From positions 1 to 6,027 of the forward strand of contig CAAEDF010000262.1 in NCBI GenBank assembly GCA_900754535.1: a stretch of DNA of 6,027 nt, read 5' to 3'. The notes under the pieces were generated by a model, which ran no database searches, was not told the origin of the DNA, and was given only the letters and a program-made list of their open reading frames with translations. This document shows positions 1 through 5,862 of the stretch, one piece after another. The position numbers and the translations under genes are program-made. Position 1 is the first letter of the stretch. Every line of letters begins with the position of its first letter. The DNA comes from Clostridia bacterium (GTDB lineage Bacteria > Bacillota > Clostridia > Oscillospirales > CAG-382).

Positions 1-63
1 ACCATGGAGTTTTCGGCTTGCTTCCAGCTCGCCGTTTTTATCCTCGCTGAAGCTTTTTCTCTT
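1..63. other. Window edge, no assignable gene
   Basis: No gene can be supported here. The + strand frames stop at about 48-50, 71-73 and 97-99, so any of them could be the tail of a gene entering from the left. None shows a recognisable protein sequence. A rightward terminator follows at once (64-89), which suggests that a rightward gene ends at or just before this edge. Confidence 0.3.
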
Positions 64-89
64 CCCCCGGTAGAACCGGGGGTTTTTTT
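64..89 (+). terminator. Intrinsic terminator, rightward
   Basis: A 7-bp perfect stem CCCCCGG/CCGGGGG (64-70 with 76-82) with the 5-nt loop TAGAA is followed by seven T (83-89). This is a textbook rho-independent terminator on the + strand. It must serve a rightward transcript that begins left of the window. Confidence 0.8.
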
Positions 90-106
90 CCACGCCTAAA
101 GACGCC

Positions 107-149
107 AAAAAAAGCGCCGTCTCGGGATCACTCCCAAGACGGCGCTTTT
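107..149 (-). terminator. Intrinsic terminator of the ssrA unit, probably bidirectional
   Basis: The arms 110-122 and 137-149 (core AGCGCCGTCT/AGACGGCGCT) are perfectly complementary. They continue inward, past one C/A mismatch, into GGGA-TCAC-TCCC. On the minus strand the stem runs into seven T (complement of 107-113), so it stops leftward transcription about 74 nt past the 3' end of tmRNA. On the + strand it ends in TTTTC, so it may also work as a back-up rightward terminator behind the one at 64-89. Confidence 0.8.
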
Positions 150-222
150 CTGTTGTGGATCAGAGCATCACCTTGACGGCAAAGCCGCCTGCAAAAAAGT
201 AGGTGTTCGTCCAATACCTGAT

Positions 223-569
223 TGGTGGAGGCGAGGAGAATCGAACTCCTGTCCGAAGGCCCCTTGACGCGGCTTTCTACGAGCGTATCCGTTCATTTGA
301 ATTCCCCTGTTCGGCCGCCGGACGGAAGGCTGCCGCGTCGGGTAGCTTCATAAGTTCATGACCCGGCTCAAAGCTTTGCCGGGTTCACGTTCACTACTGT
401 GTCACGCCATATCCGAAGCCGTAGTCCTCATCGGTATGACGGCAGCACTTAGGCTGCTAAAGCTCTGTTATTGTTGGAGTTTAATTTTTAATTTGCACAT
501 TTTAAAGAAGCTGTGCGCTTCTGCTCGCTTACCGGATCTCAAAGCCCCCGTCGAAACCTTTACGCCCCC
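223..569 (-). ncRNA. ssrA: Transfer-messenger RNA (tmRNA)
   Basis: This RNA rescues ribosomes stalled on broken mRNA, acting first as an alanyl-tRNA and then as a short mRNA that adds a degradation tag. It is one-piece, 347 nt, with CCA encoded (223-225). The 5' end GGGGGCG (563-569) pairs with CGCCTCC (227-233), giving a 7-bp acceptor stem with the G3-U70 wobble pair that marks alanine tRNAs (567/229). A T-arm with loop TTCGATTC and the conserved 5' block AAGGTTTCGACGGGGG are present. Pseudoknot PK1 is visible: stem 506-511/517-522, with loop 512-516 pairing to 495-499. The tag frame ends in RALAA-stop at 449-451. SmpB, its protein partner, is encoded 45 nt upstream. Final 5' and 3' ends would normally come from tRNA-type processing (RNase P at the 5' end). 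Confidence 0.96.
449..481 (-). other. tmRNA proteolysis-tag reading frame (predicted)
   Basis: Reading back from TAA (449-451) gives GCC GCA TTA GCT AGA AAC AAT AAC TCC AAC, which translates as NSNNNRALAA. The C-terminal ALAA is the usual ClpXP-type degron. The frame is closed upstream by an in-frame TAA at 488-490, so the resume codon must be AAA, TTA, AAC (479-481), TCC or a later codon. A 10-residue tag starting at AAC leaves 13 nt after PK1, close to the 11 nt in E. coli. The usual GCA-type alanine resume codon is absent. The tag's end is secure; its first residue is inferred. Confidence 0.6.
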
Positions 570-614
570 ATATATCGTGCGTCGGCAGCGCGGGGATGCG
601 GTCCTTTTTTTGTA

Positions 615-1073
615 TCAGTAATTTTTTGCGCTTGACGCCCTCTCCATTTCGCGGTCCGCGTCCTTTTTTGCAAGTGATTCGCGTTTATCGTAAAGCTTTT
701 TGCCCTTGCACAGCCCCAGCTCGAGCTTCATCCATTTGCCGGACAGATAAAGCGAAAGCGGGATTATGGCGTATCCCTTTTGCCCGACAAGGCCGAGGAG
801 CCGCAGTATTTCCTTCTTGTGGAGCAGCAGCCTTCGGTCGCGCATGGGATCCCTGTTGAAAATATTCCCCTTTTCATACGAGCTTATGTGCATCCCCAGC
901 ACATATATCTCGCCGTTGATTATCCTGCAATAGCAGTCCCTAAGATTGACTGAGCCCTGACGGAGCGACTTGACCTCCGTGCCGGCAAGCTCTATGCCGG
1001 CCTCCAGCGTATCCTCCACGAAATAATCGTGATAAGCCTTTTTGTTGGTTGATATCACTTTTTTTGCCGGCAA
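615..1073 (-). CDS. smpB: SsrA-binding protein SmpB
   Basis: This 152-residue protein binds the tRNA-like domain of tmRNA and brings it to the empty A site of stalled ribosomes. Family signatures are all present: GTEVKSLRQG at 31-40, the HISSY-(x)n-DPMRDRRLLLHKKEI stretch at 62-89, and GKKLYDKRE at 124-132, which leads into the basic C-terminal tail that probes the mRNA channel. Length is typical. The start codon is TTG (1071-1073), read because GGGAGG at 1083-1088 lies 9 nt upstream and the product begins MPAKK as in homologues. The gene follows the thioesterase gene by 36 nt and precedes ssrA by 45 nt on the same strand, and no terminator is seen in either gap. Co-transcription with ssrA is likely but inferred. 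Confidence 0.97.
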   Translation of the reverse strand: MPAKKVISTNKKAYHDYFVEDTLEAGIELAGTEVKSLRQGSVNLRDCYCRIINGEIYVLGMHISSYEKGNIFNRDPMRDRRLLLHKKEILRLLGLVGQKGYAIIPLSLYLSGKWMKLELGLCKGKKLYDKRESLAKKDADREMERASSAKNY

Positions 1074-1109
1074 AGCGTTCCGCCTCCCTTCAATAATATT
1101 TCAAAAGCC

Positions 1110-1835
1110 TTACAATGCCGTTACATACGTCTCCGATTCAAAGCAGACCGAGCCGGTGCGCTCGTTGCGGGCGACGAGGATAAAGCCGCCGTCGACGGGC
1201 GACGCGGAGATATCGAGCATATCGCCGAGACGAGCTTCGGACGCAAAGCTTATCTGCATCGCGCTTATCCGGTTTTCATAGAGGGAAACAGGAGAAAAAT
1301 CGGCGATTATGTCCGAATAAAACGCGTTGTTGAGATGATCGTTCTCGTCAAGGTCCGAAAAGCGGACTTCATATTTTCCGCATGATCCGAGAACGGTATC
1401 CTTTGATACGATACGCTTTTTTATCGGGACGCCCAGCCCCTCTACGTTCATGGCAGGGATCCTGAACATAAGCGCAGACGGGCGCAGGACCGTTCTTTTT
1501 TCAAAATCCAAAAGCACCCAGTATGTCGTCGCCTCTGCGACAAGGCCCTCGCTGCCGCTTACAAGGAATTCTCTCACAAAGGAGGCGCCGTCAAGTCTGT
1601 TGTTTACGGTGCGTATCGTTATTATCTCTTCGTCTCTTATCGGACGGTTTATGCGCAGCGACAGCTTGGTGAGCACGAACACCATGTTCTGCTCGCGCAT
1701 ACGCTTATACGTCGCGCCGTAGGAATCGCTGTCCTCGCGCGCTATCTGCTGCATATACTTCTGGAGTGCGGAGATTTTAAGCAGTCCGTTGGGATGAACA
1801 TCATAGCTTTTGATTTTTATTGTCTGCTCAAGCAT
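1110..1835 (-). CDS. Acyl-ACP thioesterase (FatA/FatB-like)
   Basis: This 241-residue protein has the double hot-dog layout of acyl-[acyl carrier protein] thioesterases, which release free fatty acids from ACP and so set chain supply for lipids. The N-terminal hot-dog (about 1-130) has the substrate-side helix near 21-35 and the VLTKLSLRI strand at 54-62. The C-terminal hot-dog carries RFSDLDENDHLNN at 158-170, which contains the D163-x-N165-x-H167 catalytic pattern known from plant FatB. E200 in SFASEARLGD matches the conserved downstream glutamate. No signal peptide or membrane segment is seen, so it is cytosolic. Start ATG (1833-1835) has AAGGA at 1846-1850, 10 nt upstream and abutting the stop codon of the recombinase gene, which suggests translational coupling. 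Its exact acyl-chain preference cannot be read from sequence. Confidence 0.93.
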   Translation of the reverse strand: MLEQTIKIKSYDVHPNGLLKISALQKYMQQIAREDSDSYGATYKRMREQNMVFVLTKLSLRINRPIRDEEIITIRTVNNRLDGASFVREFLVSGSEGLVAEATTYWVLLDFEKRTVLRPSALMFRIPAMNVEGLGVPIKKRIVSKDTVLGSCGKYEVRFSDLDENDHLNNAFYSDIIADFSPVSLYENRISAMQISFASEARLGDMLDISASPVDGGFILVARNERTGSVCFESETYVTAL

Positions 1836-1850
1836 TACGGTAATGTCCTT

Positions 1851-2828
1851 TTATTTCTTTTTTGAAAGCGGGTTGGCCTCCATAGCCTCCGCCAGCTTTT
1901 TATCGGAAACATGAGTGTATATCTGCGTTGTATTGAGCTGCTCGTGTCCGAGAATATCCTTCAGCGCGCGCACGTCGACGTTTCCCTCGTTATACATAAG
2001 GGTCGCCGCGGTATGACGCAGCTTGTGCGTGGAATATCCCTTGCCGCCCAGTCCGCTCATCTGAAGCTGGCGCTTTACCATCCATTGAACGGTTTTTGCC
2101 GATATACGTCTGCCGCGGCTGCTTAAAAACAACGCGTCCTTATCGGTTATCCTGACGCCCGGCGTCATATCAGTGCGCACCGCAAGATATTTTTCAAGCG
2201 CGGCGCGGCACGCGGTGTTGAGATATATCGTGCGCATCTTGCTGCCCTTACCGGTGACGACAAGGCTTGAAAGATCGGATGCCATATCCGAAAGGTTTAT
2301 CCCCACAAGCTCGGAAAGCCGCATGCCGCAGTTGAGGAACAGCGTCAAGATGGCGTAATCCCTTTCATGCGTCCTGCTGGTCTCGCTTACCGAATCGATA
2401 AGATTGATGCTTTCGTCCAGCGACAGATACTTCGGCAGCGCCGCTTTGATCTGAGGGGAATCTATATCGCTTACGGGGTTGTTGCGCACAGCATGGGTTT
2501 TCTGAGTGTGATATTTATAAAACGCCCTAACGGCCGACAGCTTCCGCGCTCTCGTGACCGCCTTGTTGTTGCGTGTGCGCGAAAGATATAAGAGGAACGA
2601 ATACACATCCTCCGCGGTCACCTGAGAAATAAACTCTTCGTCCACAGACGAAATATCCGCATTTTCAACCGTCTCGTCGTCGACCCGTCCGCCGCGCAGC
2701 GCAACGATATATTTGAAAAAGGTGCGCAGATCATTACCGTATTCTGCGACGGTCAGCGGAGAACAGTTCTGTATCGTTTCCTTGTACGACAGAAACCGAA
2801 GCACCACCGGAGGAAGCTCACCGACCAC
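1851..2828 (-). CDS. Tyrosine recombinase, XerC/XerD-like
   Basis: This site-specific recombinase has 325 residues. The N-terminal SAM-like core-binding domain spans roughly 5-120. The C-terminal catalytic domain has the full set of active residues (counted from the GTG start): R170 in CGMRLSEL, K194 in GKGSKMR, H268 and R271 in HKLRHTAA, H295 in LGHEQL, and nucleophile Y304 in IYTHV. I start it at GTG 2826-2828 because AAAGGAG (2838-2844) lies 9 nt upstream. An in-frame TTG at 2853-2855 would place that ribosome site inside the gene. It is about 25 residues longer than typical XerC/XerD, largely from an acidic insert near 45-70. Housekeeping chromosome-dimer resolution is the simplest role, but no dif site is visible here and an accessory role cannot be excluded. 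It heads the recombinase-thioesterase-smpB unit behind the promoter at 2885-2913. Confidence 0.93.
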   Translation of the reverse strand: MVGELPPVVLRFLSYKETIQNCSPLTVAEYGNDLRTFFKYIVALRGGRVDDETVENADISSVDEEFISQVTAEDVYSFLLYLSRTRNNKAVTRARKLSAVRAFYKYHTQKTHAVRNNPVSDIDSPQIKAALPKYLSLDESINLIDSVSETSRTHERDYAILTLFLNCGMRLSELVGINLSDMASDLSSLVVTGKGSKMRTIYLNTACRAALEKYLAVRTDMTPGVRITDKDALFLSSRGRRISAKTVQWMVKRQLQMSGLGGKGYSTHKLRHTAATLMYNEGNVDVRALKDILGHEQLNTTQIYTHVSDKKLAEAMEANPLSKKK

Positions 2829-2884
2829 GTGAAAACACTCCTTTCGGAAAATCAAAGCAAAAAATCCGGCAGCCTGTAAAGTAT

Positions 2885-2913
2885 ATTATACAAAACATTT
2901 TGCTTAAAATCAA
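2885..2913 (-). promoter_or_regulatory. Sigma-A promoter for the recombinase-smpB-ssrA unit
   Basis: On the minus strand a -35 box TTGATT (2908-2913) and a perfect -10 box TATAAT (2885-2890) are separated by 17 nt. Expected transcription start is near 2878, leaving a leader of about 50 nt before the GTG start. The fit to the vegetative consensus is strong. No operator was recognised around it. Confidence 0.8.
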
Positions 2914-2943
2914 TAGCTTTCGGCGGATATTTCGGCTTTTCCG

Positions 2944-2972
2944 TTGACAGTATCGGGCGAATATGATAAAAT
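2944..2972 (+). promoter_or_regulatory. Sigma-A promoter for the rightward two-gene operon
   Basis: A perfect -35 box TTGACA (2944-2949), a 17-nt spacer and the -10 box TAAAAT (2967-2972) precede the coiled-coil gene. Transcription would start near 2979, with a leader of only about 20 nt that is mostly ribosome site (AAAGGAGG, 2984-2991). It stands back to back with the leftward promoter, with 30 bp between the two -35 boxes, so the two can fire independently or share a regulator. Confidence 0.82.
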
Positions 2973-2998
2973 GATGTAAACTGAAAGGAGGCATTCTC

Positions 2999-3640
2999 GT
3001 GGAAGACAACACAAAAGGCTTTGATTCTAAAAAAGAATTTGACGCAATTGCGGACAGCGAGACGGCGAACCTTAAGATAACTCTTCTGGAAAAGCATCTT
3101 ATGGAATCCCGCGAAGCGGCATTGGAGCTTAAACGTCAGGAGCTTGAACTGCGTGACAAGCAGCTTGCGATCATAGCGCAGATGCAGAATGCCGTTGAGG
3201 AAAACAAGGCTATAGACAAGCGGCTTGCCGACAAAATAGACGAATCGATAGAGGCGGTCAGGACCGATATGTTCACCGCCTGGCAGGAATCCGTCAAGGA
3301 AGCCATCGTCGCGGACGCCAGGCAGCTTGTCGAATCCAAGCTTGAAGAATACGACGTCATATACCGCAAGCAGAACGAGATAATCGCACTCCAGACAAAG
3401 CAGGCGGACAGGATACTGTCCACATACCGTCTTTTCAAGGGGCTTTGCTCTACTCTGATAGCCGTTGCGATAATCGTTTTCGCGCTGATACCGGCCGGTA
3501 TATACGCATACGATCAGATCAGCGCGTTTTTGAGCGAGCCGAGCTGGTGGGGCGGTGTGCTGCTTGCCGTGTGCGTGGTGCTGCTTTCGCTGGGAGTGGC
3601 CATAGCCGTTCTTCTGAGGAGAAAGGAACGTGACAAATGA
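2999..3640 (+). CDS. Uncharacterised coiled-coil protein with two C-terminal membrane helices
   Basis: I do not recognise a family for this 213-residue protein. Residues about 10-145 are highly charged, helical and heptad-like (for example ALELKRQELELRDKQLA at 41-57), which indicates a long coiled coil. Two hydrophobic segments follow at about 147-170 and 184-206, joined by a short loop with WWGG, and the protein ends in the basic tail RRKERDK. The predicted form is a helical hairpin in the membrane, with the coiled coil and C-terminus both in the cytoplasm. There is no signal peptide and no enzyme motif. Start GTG (2999-3001) has an excellent ribosome site, AAAGGAGG, 7 nt upstream, and its own promoter. 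It overlaps the next gene by 4 nt, so the two proteins are probably made together. A scaffold or anchor role is possible but only a guess. Confidence 0.88.
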   Translation: MEDNTKGFDSKKEFDAIADSETANLKITLLEKHLMESREAALELKRQELELRDKQLAIIAQMQNAVEENKAIDKRLADKIDESIEAVRTDMFTAWQESVKEAIVADARQLVESKLEEYDVIYRKQNEIIALQTKQADRILSTYRLFKGLCSTLIAVAIIVFALIPAGIYAYDQISAFLSEPSWWGGVLLAVCVVLLSLGVAIAVLLRRKERDK

Positions 3641-4245
3641 CGCCTGAATACAGAATACCCGTTGTATGCGGAGAACCCGACTGGAGCAGGGTCGAAAAAG
3701 CACCCATTGCCTGCTATAAGTGGGGCAGGGATTATATGCCCGTATCATATGCGCAATGCGCTTTCCTGCCCGACAGAGGGCTTGCCGTAAAGCTGACTTC
3801 ATACGAAAGCGCGCCCAAAGCCGTTTACGACACATACGGAAGTCCCGTATACAAGGACAGTTGTCTGGAGTTCTTCGCCTCGTTTGATCCCCGCTCGGCA
3901 AAATACATGAATTTTGAGATGAACTCAAACGGAGCATATCTTTCCTCCGTCCGCACCGACAAGACCGATAAAAAGCCGATAGACGCGCTGACGGACGAGC
4001 TTCCGGACGTAAAGTGCGAAAAAGGCGACGGGTTCTGGAGCGTTGAGGTCCTGTTTACCGCCAAATTCATAAGCGACTGCTTTGACGGGACGACACTCGC
4101 TCCGGGCAGCGTTTTCCGCGGTAACTTTTACAAATGCGGCGACGAGACGGATATACCCCATTACGGCTCCTGGGCGCCCATAGATAACCCCACGCCGAGC
4201 TTTCATCTGCCTGCGTTTTTCGGAACACTTGTAATCGACGGCTGA
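3637..4245 (+). CDS. Carbohydrate-binding family 9-like protein, cytosolic
   Basis: This 202-residue protein matches the CBM9-like (DOMON-type beta-sandwich) group seen in many gut Firmicutes and Bacteroidetes. Recognisable blocks are SPVYKDSCLEFF (69-80), YMNFEMNSNGAYL (90-102), a GFWSVEVLFT strand (132-141) and the C-terminal signature FRGNFYKCGD ... PHYGSW-PI ... FHLPAFFGTL (160-198). CBM9 domains bind sugar chain ends, but many members of this stand-alone group have no proven ligand. No signal peptide, anchor or catalytic domain is seen, so it appears to stay in the cytosol, which is odd for a polysaccharide binder. ATG 3637 overlaps the preceding stop (ATGA), with AGGAG and AAAGGA 9-15 nt upstream. 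The operon ends at the terminator just after it. Confidence 0.85.
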   Translation: MTPEYRIPVVCGEPDWSRVEKAPIACYKWGRDYMPVSYAQCAFLPDRGLAVKLTSYESAPKAVYDTYGSPVYKDSCLEFFASFDPRSAKYMNFEMNSNGAYLSSVRTDKTDKKPIDALTDELPDVKCEKGDGFWSVEVLFTAKFISDCFDGTTLAPGSVFRGNFYKCGDETDIPHYGSWAPIDNPTPSFHLPAFFGTLVIDG

Positions 4246-4266
4246 AAAGCCCAGTCATAAATAATC

Positions 4267-4328
4267 AGAGCATATCCTTATACGGCCTGCCGGGCGGCGG
4301 CGACAGTTTAAGGATATGCTCTTTTTTT
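4267..4328 (+). terminator. Long-stem intrinsic terminator between convergent operons
   Basis: A 14-bp perfect stem, AGAGCATATCCTTA (4267-4280) with TAAGGATATGCTCT (4309-4322), is followed on the + strand by seven T (4322-4328). The 28-nt loop is GC-rich and holds a small inner inverted repeat (GCC-TGCC-GGGC). It closes the rightward operon 22 nt after its stop. The same stem sits 4 nt past the dpaB stop; leftward it runs into GATTATTTATG, a weaker T-rich tail, so it may serve both operons. Confidence 0.85.
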
Positions 4329-4331
4329 GTG

Positions 4332-4907
4332 TCAGCGTCTGTTTTCGCGTATCACGGGCTGAAGCTGGACGCCGATGAGCGCTTCGTGCAGCGCATCGGA
4401 CACCAATGTGAAATCGCACACGAGCGAGGTGGGTTTATGCACGGGGTCATCCTGCGCAAACGGCACAAAATATATGTTTTTCTGTTCTATCGTCCTCGCG
4501 ATATTGGAAAGAGTATAGCCGAGCCCGTCATTTGTGGCAAGCGCGATAAGTACGCTCTTGCGGTTCCTCAGCGTCGCCTTTGCCGCCATGGGGACCGTAC
4601 CGTCGGTTATCGCATGGGCTATTTTGCCGAGGGTGTTGCCGGTACACGGGGATATCACAAGCGCGTCAAACCCGCCGCGGGTTATTTTCTCTTCCGCCTC
4701 GGTCATGGAATGTATTATTTCATTGCCGCAGAGGTTTTCCACTCTAAGCGCAAGATCGGTATTCCTTCCGAAGCGGGTCGAGGTGGTATATACACATTCC
4801 GAAAACACGGGAACGACTTCGATGCCCTCCGAGACCAGCTTTTCAAGCGCAGAGAGCGCCTTTGCGTGCGTGCAGAACGAGCCGCAGAAGGCATAGGCAA
4901 TTTTCAT
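4332..4907 (-). CDS. dpaB: Dipicolinate synthase subunit B
   Basis: This 191-residue flavoprotein-like subunit works with DpaA to make dipicolinic acid from an intermediate of lysine biosynthesis, in the mother cell during sporulation. Features include the N-terminal MKIAYAFCGSFCT strand-loop (1-13), a cysteine-containing SPCTGNTLGKIAHAITDGTV block (86-105), an ALATNDGLG segment (122-130) and the C-terminal AQDDPVHKPTSLVCDF motif (151-166), all typical of SpoVFB/DpaB. Length is close to that of the B. subtilis protein. The reading frame extends further upstream, but ATG 4905-4907 is the start: it has GGGAGG 8 nt before it (4916-4921) and matches the family's N-terminus. It overlaps the dpaA stop by 4 nt (ATGA), so the subunits are translationally coupled. 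No gap, frameshift or missing motif was seen. Confidence 0.96.
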   Translation of the reverse strand: MKIAYAFCGSFCTHAKALSALEKLVSEGIEVVPVFSECVYTTSTRFGRNTDLALRVENLCGNEIIHSMTEAEEKITRGGFDALVISPCTGNTLGKIAHAITDGTVPMAAKATLRNRKSVLIALATNDGLGYTLSNIARTIEQKNIYFVPFAQDDPVHKPTSLVCDFTLVSDALHEALIGVQLQPVIRENRR

Positions 4908-5752
4908 CTTCTTCGCCTCCCTTTTATTTTGCCCGCGGCAATCATATCGTACAGACTGTCGCGTATGTATTCCGCAGCCGAGACCGGTGCGCAGCGCGAG
5001 GGCAGCGAAGGCGCCTTTATTATCTTTTCCGAATCGCAGCACGCGACGGACGCAAGCTCGATAAACACGGCCGTCGGTTTCATCGCTTCGATATCTTCCC
5101 TTTCAAGCAGCTCGGCAGGCACGGTATTGAACACCACGTCGGCAAACGGCAATTCGGCTCTGAGCGCGGTAATATCGGCGCTTTCGGCAAGCATCGCGCG
5201 CGCATATGCCCGGTCCGCCGGCTTCCTGGCAAAAACCGTTACCGACGCACCCAGCGCTTTCAGCTTTGACGCGAGCAGCTTTCCTATCCTGCCGTAGCCG
5301 ATGACGAACGCGCTGCTTTTGCATAGTGTCGACGGCATATGCTCAAGCGCTAACATTATTGCCCCTTCGGCCGACGGCAGCGCGTTTTTTATCATCATTT
5401 CCTCATCGAAATAATCCACCCATCCGCGTTCGTTCGCGTATTCGCCCAGCATGCCGCCGGCGATACACGGAGAGAGGCTTTTTCTCGCGGTAAGTCCGGC
5501 GATGGGTATTTTTTCGTCAAAAAACGGTGCGTTTATGTTCTTTCCGTCTCTCGTAAAAGGCAGCGGAAGCACTATGAGGTCACAGCAGTTCATCGAATCG
5601 TCCACGGATACGCAGCGCACGGCGCAGTCGGGCGTTTTATCTCCCTGACCGTACACGCAGACCTCAAAGCCGTCGTCGCACAGCATTTTTGCAAGGTATA
5701 CGAATCTCATGTCGCCGCCAATGATCCCGATCATTTTATTCTCGCCGTTCAT
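4904..5752 (-). CDS. dpaA: Dipicolinate synthase subunit A
   Basis: This is the dehydrogenase-like subunit (282 residues) of dipicolinate synthase. DPA, chelated with calcium, fills the spore core and gives heat resistance. The N-terminal DpaA domain begins IGIIGGDMRFVYLAKML (8-24); the central Rossmann fold has the nucleotide-binding loop GYGRIG at 152-157 followed by LLASKLKALGASVTVFAR, and the sequence continues with FNTVPAELL near 208-216. ATG 5750-5752 is chosen because GAGG (5760-5763) lies 7 nt upstream; the GTG directly before it or the ATG at codon 7 are alternatives. It overlaps dpaB by 4 nt. A sigma-K-like -10 box lies 29-36 bp before the start, in line with mother-cell control of spoVF in Bacillus. 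Confidence 0.95.
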   Translation of the reverse strand: MNGENKMIGIIGGDMRFVYLAKMLCDDGFEVCVYGQGDKTPDCAVRCVSVDDSMNCCDLIVLPLPFTRDGKNINAPFFDEKIPIAGLTARKSLSPCIAGGMLGEYANERGWVDYFDEEMMIKNALPSAEGAIMLALEHMPSTLCKSSAFVIGYGRIGKLLASKLKALGASVTVFARKPADRAYARAMLAESADITALRAELPFADVVFNTVPAELLEREDIEAMKPTAVFIELASVACCDSEKIIKAPSLPSRCAPVSAAEYIRDSLYDMIAAGKIKGRRRR

Positions 5753-5780
5753 CACATCACCTCAAAGATTGTATATTCAC

Positions 5781-5788
5781 AGTATATG
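5781..5788 (-). promoter_or_regulatory. Possible sigma-K-type -10 box for dpaAB
   Basis: The minus strand reads CATATACT, which fits the sigma-K -10 pattern CATAnnnT. Transcription would start near 5774, giving a 22-nt leader with the ribosome site in place. I see no good -35 partner at the expected distance. A vegetative -35 is also lacking, so the call rests on one box plus the known late mother-cell control of spoVF genes in Bacillus. Confidence 0.35.
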
Positions 5789-5862
5789 GTGAGTTTTGTT
5801 GTTTTGCGCCGCCCGCACGCTTTTTTTGAAACGTAAACAGGCGCAATGTCTCCGGCTTTGTA

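Noticed and set aside
1..99. Plus-strand frame open from base 1 to a TAA at 97-99
   Set aside because: It reads straight through the terminator hairpin and T-tract at 64-89 and its translation is not recognisable. It cannot be told apart from chance.
563..614. A dedicated ssrA promoter in the smpB-ssrA gap
   Set aside because: GATATAT lies just before the tmRNA 5' end, too close to act as its -10 box, and no -35 box is present. Read-through from smpB followed by processing is simpler.
358..621. Plus-strand open frame of about 87 codons across ssrA
   Set aside because: It overlaps the tmRNA gene on the opposite strand and its composition is explained by conserved tmRNA structure.
223..2828. 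Integrated element at the ssrA 3' end with the nearby recombinase as its integrase
   Set aside because: ssrA is a known integration site, but I found no second copy of its 3' end in the window. The genes between are housekeeping (smpB, thioesterase), and the recombinase lies upstream rather than next to the 3' end.
2852..3937. Long open frame on the minus strand (about 361 codons) opposite the coiled-coil and CBM9-like genes
   Set aside because: It runs antisense to two well-supported genes with their own promoter and ribosome sites. Its translation is rich in Cys, Arg and Tyr, has no domain, and ends across the divergent promoters.
4329..5297. Open frame of about 322 codons on the plus strand opposite dpaA/dpaB
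   Set aside because: It lies antisense to both recognised dpa genes, begins in the terminator T-tract, and its translation shows low-complexity Ser/Ala and basic runs typical of a shadow frame.
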